Below are positions 6,781 to 12,627 of a stretch of DNA of 14,900 bases, piece by piece (the stretch's first letter is position 1; each line of letters starts with the position of its first letter). The notes beneath the pieces were generated by a model that was given only the letters and a program-made list of their open reading frames with translations, had not been told where the DNA came from and did not search any database. A program made the translations under genes and the position numbers. Source of the DNA: an uncultured Lachnospiraceae bacterium (GTDB taxonomy: Bacteria; Bacillota; Clostridia; Lachnospirales; Lachnospiraceae). The stretch lies in NCBI GenBank assembly GCA_934371475.1, contig CAKRNX010000048.1, positions 1 through 14,900 on the forward strand, read 5' to 3'.

Positions 6781-6802
6781 ATTAATGATTTCGTGATATA
6801 CT
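6774..6802 (+). promoter_or_regulatory. Promoter of the LysR-type regulator gene
   Basis: TTGTAA (6774-6779), a 17-base spacer and TATACT (6797-6802). The -35 overlaps that of the transporter promoter, so RNA polymerase would compete for the two directions. The predicted leader is about 160 bases, which is long for a LysR gene, and contains an inverted repeat and a family C repeat. Confidence 0.6.
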
Positions 6803-6854
6803 AACGAAAATATCGTTTATATCAGATGGGAAAGTGACTCCCTCATCTGATATA
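6795..6854 (+). promoter_or_regulatory. Two dyad symmetries between LysR and NSS promoters (candidate operators)
   Basis: The first dyad pairs GATATA plus AACGA with TCGTT plus TATATC (6795-6807/6813-6823, two-base bulge) and overlaps the LysR -10 and start site. The second is a perfect 11-bp inverted repeat, TATATCAGATG/CATCTGATATA (6818-6828/6844-6854), separated by 15 bases, in the early leader. Either could bind the LysR protein for autoregulation or form an RNA hairpin. The first fits an operator better by position; the second fits a leader hairpin. Confidence 0.45.
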
Positions 6855-6866
6855 GCCTCCAGCAGT

Positions 6867-6949
6867 ATTGCTAAGGTGCGCATAAGAAATATGTCATGCA
6901 GATGCATGACGCGCACCTCGCAGCAAGAATGCTGGGGCATTCTTGAAAG
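6867..6949 (+). repeat. Dispersed structured repeat, family C, copy 2 (best-folded copy)
   Basis: Outer stem AGGTGCGC/GCGCACCT (6874-6881/6911-6918, perfect) encloses an 11-base 5' bulge and a perfect 8-bp inner stem GTCATGCA/TGCATGAC (6893-6900/6903-6910, loop GA). A second hairpin follows: GAATGC/GCATTC (6927-6932/6937-6942, loop TGGG). It lies in the leader of the LysR gene and ends about 20 bases before its start codon. Related copies are at 5245-5325 (minus) and 11294-11344 (plus, short form). Confidence 0.8.
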
Positions 6950-6971
6950 TAACGTCTGTACGGAGAGAAAA

Positions 6972-7862
6972 ATGGATACGAATGTACTTAAAACATTTAT
7001 TGCCGTATGTGAATACTCCGGTTTTTCAGCTGCCGCCGAAAAACTTGGATATACGCAGTCAACGGTTTCTTCACAGATACGACAGTTGGAGAAAGAGCTG
7101 GGTACTGTATTATTTGACCGGTTTTATCACAGAATTGAACTTACTTCAGACGGAGAAACTGTTTTAAAATATGCCCGCTGTATCCTGGAGTCCCACGCTA
7201 AAATGATGACGGAGATCAGACACAGGGAGAGAGTTGAGGGAACGATCCGCCTTTCCATGTCAAGCTCCGTGTGCAGCAGGTATTTCAGAGATGATTTTCT
7301 GCATTTTCGAAGACAGTTTCCATTGATTCATCTGATTGTTTCAGAAAACGGGACAGAAAAAATGTTTGATATGCTGCAGAAAAATGAAGCAGACCTGGTA
7401 TTTACATTAGATGGACATATTTATAATTCGGAATATACGATCTGTGCGGAACGGGAGGAACAGGTGCATTTTATTGCAGCGTCGGATCATCCTGTTATAC
7501 AGAAGCCGGAACTGTCGTTTGTAATGCTTGAAGAAGAGCAGTTTGTTCTGACGGAACACGATATGAGTTACCGGAAACTGCTGGATCAGGAGGCGGCAGC
7601 CCGTTCGATAGAGATCAGCCCGGTACTTGAGATCGGAAATCCGATGCAGATCTGCGAAATCGTGAAGAACAGCAGACTGCTTTCGTTTCTTCCTGATTTT
7701 ATTTCACAGGAATATGTGCAGTCCGGGCAGTTAAAGACGCTCCAGGTCACTGACTGCCAGTTTAAGGTCTGGACGCAGCTTCTGATCCACAAAAATAAAT
7801 GGAAATCTCCGGCATTGCATGCATTTATTGATTTTTACAGTCATGTAATAGAAGGTGACTGA
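6972..7862 (+). CDS. LysR-type transcriptional regulator
   Basis: A 296-residue LTTR of normal family length. The N-terminal winged HTH (residues 1-60) reads MDTNVLKTFIAVCEYSGFSA then AAEKLGYTQSTVSSQIRQLE, the standard LysR pattern, followed by a linker helix and a periplasmic-binding-protein-like effector domain from about residue 88 (EGTIRLSMSSS) to the end. The ATG is chosen for GGAG six bases upstream and because it begins exactly at the family N-terminus. The open frame extends 46 codons further up, but that part is repeat C sequence, not protein. It is divergent from the NSS transporter with overlapping promoters and dyads, so it probably controls that gene and itself. The effector is unknown; an amino acid transported by the neighbour is a reasonable guess. 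Confidence 0.92.
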   Translation: MDTNVLKTFIAVCEYSGFSAAAEKLGYTQSTVSSQIRQLEKELGTVLFDRFYHRIELTSDGETVLKYARCILESHAKMMTEIRHRERVEGTIRLSMSSSVCSRYFRDDFLHFRRQFPLIHLIVSENGTEKMFDMLQKNEADLVFTLDGHIYNSEYTICAEREEQVHFIAASDHPVIQKPELSFVMLEEEQFVLTEHDMSYRKLLDQEAAARSIEISPVLEIGNPMQICEIVKNSRLLSFLPDFISQEYVQSGQLKTLQVTDCQFKVWTQLLIHKNKWKSPALHAFIDFYSHVIEGD

Positions 7863-7868
7863 CTTCCC

Positions 7869-7897
7869 TTGACAAACAGGTTTTCTTTCGCTAGAAT
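7869..7897 (+). promoter_or_regulatory. Strong promoter of the valS T-box leader
   Basis: TTGACA (7869-7874, consensus), a 17-base spacer and TAGAAT (7892-7897). It begins six bases after the LysR stop. Transcription would start near 7904, giving a leader of about 510 bases before valS. Confidence 0.85.
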
Positions 7898-7903
7898 GGG
7901 AAC

Positions 7904-8181
7904 ATCAGACATACGTGTGATAGGAAAAAGGTGTTGAGAAAGAGGAGTATGCATGGCGCGCCGCCAGAGAGGACAGTCCGCTGGCTGAGAGGCAGTCCGG
8001 GAAGGCGAATGCAGAAGGTAGCTTTTGAACCGGGAGACTGAACAGCCGCAGAGAGTTAGGATGCGGTGCTAGGTTTTCACGCAGGCCGGCGTTATTGGCT
8101 AGAGAGGTGTGCGCAGAAGCGCATACAAAAAAGGTGGTACCGCGGTGATTTCGCCCTTTGCTGTTTGCAAGGGGCTTTTTT
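7904..8181 (+). ncRNA. T-box leader, valine specifier GUA, controlling valS
   Basis: A cis-acting riboswitch that reads uncharged tRNA-Val and switches between antiterminator and terminator. The conserved T-box AAGGTGGTACCGCG is at 8131-8144, able to pair in the antiterminator. Stem III is GTGTGCGC/GCGCATAC at about 8107-8126. The specifier loop can be read from pairing: lower stem AAAG/CTTT (7939-7942/8022-8025) and upper stem TGCAT/ATGCA (7950-7954/8009-8013) frame 5' AGTA (7946-7949) and 3' GAAG followed by GTA (8018-8020), a valine codon followed by a purine. This matches the downstream valS. The specifier assignment is my own folding by eye. Confidence 0.93.
8153..8181 (+). terminator. 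T-box intrinsic terminator
   Basis: Stem 8153-8161/8167-8175 (GCCCTTTGC/GCAAGGGGC, one G-T pair), five-base loop, then six T residues. It is the regulated terminator of the valS T-box and competes with the antiterminator formed by the T-box sequence just upstream. Confidence 0.88.
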
Positions 8182-8217
8182 ATTTCACAGGAAATAGCAT
8201 TTTGTGAAATAAAAAGC
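8174..8217 (+). repeat. Inverted repeat overlapping the T-box terminator tail
   Basis: GCTTTTTT-ATTTCACA (8174-8189) pairs with TGTGAAAT-AAAAAGC (8203-8217): about 15 bp with one bulged T and a 13-base loop. The left arm contains the T-run of the T-box terminator, so the two hairpins cannot both form fully. It may be the true left end of repeat family A, which continues from 8223; copy 1 cannot test this because the window starts there. Confidence 0.6.
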
Positions 8218-8222
8218 CTCCG

Positions 8223-8397
8223 GCAGGGCGCACATTGTCCGGTGGACAATGGTTTTGCGCTGACCGAAACGGAGTGTAGACTGCGCAGCTCGCAGAGAAG
8301 AAGTATGTTGCTAATGCAACCTGCTCGCGCGCGAAAACAAAAGCTGTGCTGCCAAGGTTATGATTCGCGGGAGAGACGGAGCACGCTTTTGTTTTTA
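8223..8397 (+). repeat. Dispersed structured intergenic repeat, family A, copy 2
   Basis: Same element as 1-160, inserted between the valS T-box and the valS Shine-Dalgarno. The opening hairpin is kept, and the outer pair C-G of copy 1 is a G-T pair here. The 16-base addition after AGTATG includes a perfect GTTGC/GCAAC hairpin with loop TAAT. The closing stem 8334-8350/8380-8395 (one bulge) is followed by a T-run ending at 8396, eight bases before the Shine-Dalgarno. A base change in its right arm relative to copy 1 still pairs. Open frames across it on either strand are not believed to be genes. Confidence 0.85.
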
Positions 8398-8414
8398 TGG
8401 GAAAAGGAGGACAT

Positions 8415-11066
8415 ATGAGCAAGGAAATGGAAAAAACCTACGATCCGAAGGGAATGGAGGATCGGATTTATCAGAACTGGCTGGATAAAAAATACTTCCA
8501 CGCAGAAGTGAACAGAGACAAGAAACCGTTTACGATTGTGATGCCGCCGCCCAATGTAACAGGACAGCTGCATATGGGTCACGCGCTGGACAATACACTG
8601 CAGGATATTCTGATCCGTTATAAGAGAATGCAGGGCTATGAGGCGCTGTGGCAGCCGGGTACAGACCATGCGGCGATTGCCACAGAGGTTAAAGTAACGA
8701 ACATGCTCAAGGAGCAGGGCATTGACAAGCATGAGATCGGCAGGGAAGAGTTCCTGAAATATGCCTGGAAATGGAAAGAAGAGTACGGCAGCCGGATCAT
8801 CAATCAGCTGCACAAGCTGGGTGCGTCCGCTGACTGGGACAGAGAGCGTTTTACCATGGACGAGGGATGTTCCAAAGCCGTAGAAGAAGTGTTTGTCAGA
8901 CTATATGAGAAAGGCTGGATTTACAAAGGAAGCCGGATCATCAACTGGTGTCCGAAATGCCAGACATCCCTGTCTGATGCAGAAGTAGAACATGAGGATC
9001 AGAACGGATTCTTCTGGCATATCAACTACCCGATCGTAGGCGAAGAAGGCAGATATGTGGAGATCGCTACAACCCGCCCGGAGACGCTGCTTGGAGATAC
9101 TGCTGTGGCAGTCAATCCTTCTGATGAAAGATATAAGGATCTGATCGGCAAGATGCTGAAGCTTCCTCTGACTGACAGAGAGATCCCGGTGATCGCTGAT
9201 GAATACGTAGATAAAGAGTTCGGTACCGGATGCGTAAAGATTACGCCGGCACATGACCCTAATGATTTTGAGGTAGGCAAACGCCACAATCTGGAAGAGA
9301 TCAACATTCTCAATGATGACGCGACCATGAATGAACTTTGCGGCAAATATGCCGGAATGGATCGCTATGAGGCCAGAAAAGCCATGGTAAGCGATCTGGA
9401 GGCACAGGGACTGCTGGTAAAAGTGGTTCCCCATACCCATGCGGTAGGCGTACATGACAGATGCCACACGACAGTTGAACCGATGATCAAACCGCAGTGG
9501 TTTGTGCGGATGAAAGAGATGGCGCAGGCTGCTCTGGATATAATCAAAACAGAAGATCTGAACTTTGTGCCGGAGCGTTTCGACAAAATCTATGTACACT
9601 GGCTGGAGAATATCAAAGACTGGTGTATCTCCAGACAGCTGTGGTGGGGACACCGGATCCCGGCTTATTACTGTGATGAGTGCGGCGAGATGGTGGTACA
9701 GAAGGGCGGCGCTCCCGAGAAGTGCCCGAAATGCGGATGCACCCATTTTACGCAGGATGAGGATTCTCTTGATACCTGGTTTTCCTCCGCACTGTGGCCG
9801 TTCTCTACGCTGGGATGGCCGGACAAAACGCCGGAGCTGGATTATTTCTTCCCGACAGATGTGCTGGTAACAGGATATGACATCATTTTCTTCTGGGTAA
9901 TCCGTATGGTATTCTCCTCGCTGGAGCAGACCGGCAAGGCGCCGTTCCACCATGTGCTGATTCATGGCCTGGTGCGCGACTCTCAGGGTCGTAAGATGAG
10001 CAAATCTCTGGGCAACGGCATTGATCCACTGGAAATCATTGACCAGTACGGCGCTGATGCGCTGAGACTGACGCTGGTAACAGGAAATGCACCCGGAAAT
10101 GACATGCGTTTCTACTATGAGAGAGTAGAGGCTTCCAGAAACTTTGCCAACAAAGTATGGAATGCGTCAAGATTTATTCTCATGAACCTGGAGAAAGCTG
10201 AGGTGCCGGAGCAGATGGATCTGAGCGACCTGACGGCTGCGGACAAGTGGATTCTGACCAAGGCAAACTGTCTGGCAGCAGAAGTGACGGAAAACATGGA
10301 CAAGTACGAGCTGGGCATCGCGGTACAGAAAGTCTATGATTTCATCTGGGAAGAGTTCTGCGACTGGTACATTGAGATGGTGAAACCGCGTCTTTACAGC
10401 GAGACAGATACGACAAAGTCAGCGGCTCTATGGACACTGAAAACTGTGCTGATCCAGGCGCTGAAGCTGCTTCATCCGTTCATGCCGTTCATCACAGAGG
10501 AAATCTTCGATACCATTCAGTCAGAGGAAGAGTCTATCATGATCTCCTCCTGGCCGGAGTATAAAGAAGAATGGAATTTCCCGGCAGATGAGAAAGCTGT
10601 GGAAACGATCAAAGAGGCAGTCAGAGCAATCCGAAATGTGCGTTCCGACATGAATGTACCGCCGAGCAAAAAGGCAAAAGTATTTGTGGTTTCCGAGAAT
10701 GAGGAGATCAGAAAAATCTTTGAGAATGGTAAAGTATTCTTTGCCACTCTGGGATATGCCAGCGAGGTAATCGTACAGACAGACAAGAGCGGTATCGGGG
10801 AGGATGCGGTATCTGCGCTGATCCACGAAGCTGCAATCTATATGCCGTTTGCGGAACTGGTAGATATTGAGAAGGAGATTGAGCGTCTGAAGGGCGAAGA
10901 AAAGCGTCTGGAGAAAGAACTGGCCCGTTCTCACGGAATGCTGAACAATGAGAAGTTCATCAGCAAGGCTCCGGAGGCAAAAATCAACGAAGAAAAAGAA
11001 AAACTTGAAAAATATACCCAGATGATGGAGCAGGTAAAAGAGCGCCTGGCATCACTGGGAGCATAG
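8415..11066 (+). CDS. valS: Valine--tRNA ligase (ValRS)
   Basis: Class I aminoacyl-tRNA synthetase charging tRNA-Val with valine; cytoplasmic and essential. The product of 883 residues has the normal bacterial length. The HIGH-type motif is HMGH (53-56) after PPPNVTG, and KMSKS is at 527-531. The inserted editing (CP1) domain includes EIATTRPETLLGDTA and the GTGCVKITPAHDPND segment. A CxxC pair set (Cys420/423 and Cys437/440) could bind zinc. The C-terminal coiled-coil arm (from about 817 to the end, IEKEIERLKGEEKRLEKEL) is typical of ValRS. The start ATG is four bases after AAGGAGG; an in-frame ATG at 8397 lies in the repeat tail. It is preceded by a valine T-box and followed by a strong terminator, so it is a single-gene unit induced by valine-tRNA starvation. 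Confidence 0.98.
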   Translation: MSKEMEKTYDPKGMEDRIYQNWLDKKYFHAEVNRDKKPFTIVMPPPNVTGQLHMGHALDNTLQDILIRYKRMQGYEALWQPGTDHAAIATEVKVTNMLKEQGIDKHEIGREEFLKYAWKWKEEYGSRIINQLHKLGASADWDRERFTMDEGCSKAVEEVFVRLYEKGWIYKGSRIINWCPKCQTSLSDAEVEHEDQNGFFWHINYPIVGEEGRYVEIATTRPETLLGDTAVAVNPSDERYKDLIGKMLKLPLTDREIPVIADEYVDKEFGTGCVKITPAHDPNDFEVGKRHNLEEINILNDDATMNELCGKYAGMDRYEARKAMVSDLEAQGLLVKVVPHTHAVGVHDRCHTTVEPMIKPQWFVRMKEMAQAALDIIKTEDLNFVPERFDKIYVHWLENIKDWCISRQLWWGHRIPAYYCDECGEMVVQKGGAPEKCPKCGCTHFTQDEDSLDTWFSSALWPFSTLGWPDKTPELDYFFPTDVLVTGYDIIFFWVIRMVFSSLEQTGKAPFHHVLIHGLVRDSQGRKMSKSLGNGIDPLEIIDQYGADALRLTLVTGNAPGNDMRFYYERVEASRNFANKVWNASRFILMNLEKAEVPEQMDLSDLTAADKWILTKANCLAAEVTENMDKYELGIAVQKVYDFIWEEFCDWYIEMVKPRLYSETDTTKSAALWTLKTVLIQALKLLHPFMPFITEEIFDTIQSEEESIMISSWPEYKEEWNFPADEKAVETIKEAVRAIRNVRSDMNVPPSKKAKVFVVSENEEIRKIFENGKVFFATLGYASEVIVQTDKSGIGEDAVSALIHEAAIYMPFAELVDIEKEIERLKGEEKRLEKELARSHGMLNNEKFISKAPEAKINEEKEKLEKYTQMMEQVKERLASLGA

Positions 11067-11096
11067 GTCCTGTCAGAAACTGATGGGAAGAGAGAC

Positions 11097-11130
11097 TGCT
11101 GCGGACTGATATTCGGTCCGCGGCATTTTT
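11097..11130 (+). terminator. Intrinsic terminator of valS
   Basis: Stem of about 10 bp, TGCTGCGGAC/GTCCGCGGCA (11097-11106/11116-11125, one T-G pair), nine-base loop, then TTTTT. It begins 31 bases after the valS stop. Confidence 0.9.
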
Positions 11131-11249
11131 ATGCGGTAGAGGAAGTTACGAGAAGGGTCTGTTATGCCCGAGTCTGTATGATGGCGGGGAAAAGACCTTG
11201 GGATATGTCCTCCGCCTCGGTTAAGAAATTCTTCAGGAAAAACATAAAA

Positions 11250-11278
11250 AAATCAGGTGGTAATCAGAACAGTATAAT
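11250..11278 (+). promoter_or_regulatory. Possible promoter of the YARHG-protein gene
   Basis: A perfect TATAAT at 11273-11278, with another -10-like TATGAT at 11281. No good -35 is visible 16-18 bases upstream, where the sequence is A-rich. The leader would be about 110 bases and would include repeat C copy 3. Confidence 0.4.
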
Positions 11279-11293
11279 GGTATGATAGTAAAC

Positions 11294-11344
11294 AGAGGTG
11301 CGGTGACTTCCGCCTTGCAGCAGGAATGCCAGGACATTCCTGGA
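11294..11344 (+). repeat. Dispersed structured repeat, family C, copy 3 (short form)
   Basis: Shares the 3' half of family C: GCAGCAGGAATGCC, then GGACATTCCTGG. The final hairpin is an 8-bp perfect stem CAGGAATG/CATTCCTG, compared with GAATGC/GCATTC in copy 2, so both arms changed together. The first hairpin is shortened to a GCGG/CCGC stem (AGGTGCGG, then CCGCCTT). It lies in the leader of the YARHG gene, in the sense direction. Confidence 0.65.
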
Positions 11345-11393
11345 TTTGAGATATTTTGATATTGTTTTGGAGTACAGAGCAGGAGGAACAGCT

Positions 11394-12566
11394 ATGGGAG
11401 ATGGAATGCCGGAATATGGCAGATTTGAAGCAGAATGCTTCACGTACAGAAAAGTTTTCGGAAAATATACGGTATTTCTTCTGGCAGCTGTATTCGCATT
11501 TCTGCTGACTCTTGCGGCGGGAGCGGATCGGGCCAGGGCGGACTATGCTTACGGCTATATTCTGCCGGAGAGCTCCTGGAGCTATCTGACCTACGATGAG
11601 ATTGCGGATATGCCGGTGCAGGCAGTCTGCTATGCCAAGAATGAGATTTATGCCCGCAACGGAAGGATGTTTTTATCAGAGGAGCTGCAGGAGTATTTTA
11701 ATGAGCAGTACTGGTACTGTCCGGTCTATACGGCGGATGAGTTTTCAGCAGAGATGCTGAACATCTATGAGACCGCCAATGTGGAACTGCTTGCAAATCG
11801 GGAAAATGAGCTGGGCGGTTATGCGCTGGACAGTGGCAGCTGGGATTACAGTGTGGTCTATCAGTATATCAGCGACAGCTATTACTATTATTACGGGGCT
11901 GACGATTTTTACGTGGATCCGGACAGCTATATTCTCTATGACAGCGATATCCGTTACCTGACGGCGGACGACATCTGTCAGCTGACGTTGCAGGAGCTGT
12001 GCTATGCCCGGAATGAGATTTACGCCCGCAGGGGCAGGATATTCCAGTCACAGGAGCTGACAGACTATTTTGACCAGAAGAACTGGTACTGGGGTACGAT
12101 TGCACCGGCTGCGTTTTCCGAGAATCTGCTGAATGAGTACGAGAAGAGCAACGTGGCGGCGCTGCAGGCGGAGGAGTATTCCCGACAGAGCGGCGGCTAT
12201 ATCCTGGATCAGGAGGGTTACAGCTATGCGTTGGTGGGATCTTATTTTTCTTATGAGTCGTATGTGCCCAGCGAGCAGGATTATATTTTCTGGGACAGCA
12301 ATAACCGTTATCTGACAGATGCGGATGTGGCGGGACTGTCACTGCAGCAGCTCAATTACGCGCGGAATGAGATCTATGCCCGCAGAGGTTATATATTCCA
12401 GTCACAGGAGCTGAGAAACTATTTTGAAAGCAAGCACTGGTATTACGGAACGATTGCTTCCGGCCAGTTCTCCATCTCTGTGTTCAATGAGTATGAGCAG
12501 GCCAACGTGGTGTTTCTCAAACGGTGGGAGTATTCGCTCAATCCCAACGGCTATCAGCTGTATTAA
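11394..12566 (+). CDS. Secreted protein with three YARHG domains
   Basis: A 390-residue extracellular protein of unknown role. After a charged N-terminus, a hydrophobic core (24-44) and an ARA-DY site near residue 50 make a Sec signal peptide. Three copies of the YARHG domain follow, at about residues 58-139, 179-262 and 297-380. Each has the signature (C/N)YA(K/R)NEIYAR(N/R)G, a following F.S.EL..YF segment, a W-Y pair and a closing N.YE..NV. Linkers between copies are rich in Tyr, Ser and Asp. YARHG domains are reported as probably extracellular modules; no activity is established. ATG is chosen for AGGAGG seven bases upstream; the open frame above it (TTG at 11346) begins in repeat C. addB follows after 61 bp without a clear terminator, so read-through is possible. 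Confidence 0.88.
   Translation: MGDGMPEYGRFEAECFTYRKVFGKYTVFLLAAVFAFLLTLAAGADRARADYAYGYILPESSWSYLTYDEIADMPVQAVCYAKNEIYARNGRMFLSEELQEYFNEQYWYCPVYTADEFSAEMLNIYETANVELLANRENELGGYALDSGSWDYSVVYQYISDSYYYYYGADDFYVDPDSYILYDSDIRYLTADDICQLTLQELCYARNEIYARRGRIFQSQELTDYFDQKNWYWGTIAPAAFSENLLNEYEKSNVAALQAEEYSRQSGGYILDQEGYSYALVGSYFSYESYVPSEQDYIFWDSNNRYLTDADVAGLSLQQLNYARNEIYARRGYIFQSQELRNYFESKHWYYGTIASGQFSISVFNEYEQANVVFLKRWEYSLNPNGYQLY
11565..12533 (+). repeat. Three tandem YARHG-encoding units
   Basis: Units at about 11565-11813, 11928-12179 and 12282-12533. Units 2 and 3 are closest. They share GAATGAGAT, GCCCGCAG and the run ATATTCCAGTCACAGGAGCT, differing mostly at third positions, which suggests unit 2 or 3 arose by a later duplication than unit 1. 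Confidence 0.8.
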
Positions 12567-12627
12567 ACTCAGGAGTGTATTTGAAAATTCTTTTTGGGAT
12601 CCACTCCGGGGAAAAGTGAGGAATGAT

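Larger units (their letters stand above)
11131..11393. other. Intergenic region between valS and the YARHG gene
   Basis: No gene is supported here. The right part holds a -10-like TATAAT (11273-11278) and repeat C copy 3. The left part (11131-11270) has only a weak GGCGG/CCGCC pairing around 11184-11217 and no recognisable motif. Confidence 0.6.

Noticed and set aside
6834..6971. Upstream extension of the LysR reading frame by 46 codons
   Set aside because: The extension is encoded by repeat C and lacks a ribosome binding site, while the ATG at 6972 has one and starts at the family N-terminus.
8158..8422. Short frames on both strands in the valS leader
   Set aside because: They are translations of repeat A and the T-box terminator; no coding support, and the same frames would arise at every repeat copy.
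8901..9965. 354-codon minus-strand frame opposite valS
   Set aside because: Antisense shadow of a strongly coding gene, no domain or Shine-Dalgarno.
12567..12627. Terminator between the YARHG gene and addB
   Set aside because: The only pairing is 6 bp with a 24-base loop and no T-run after it.
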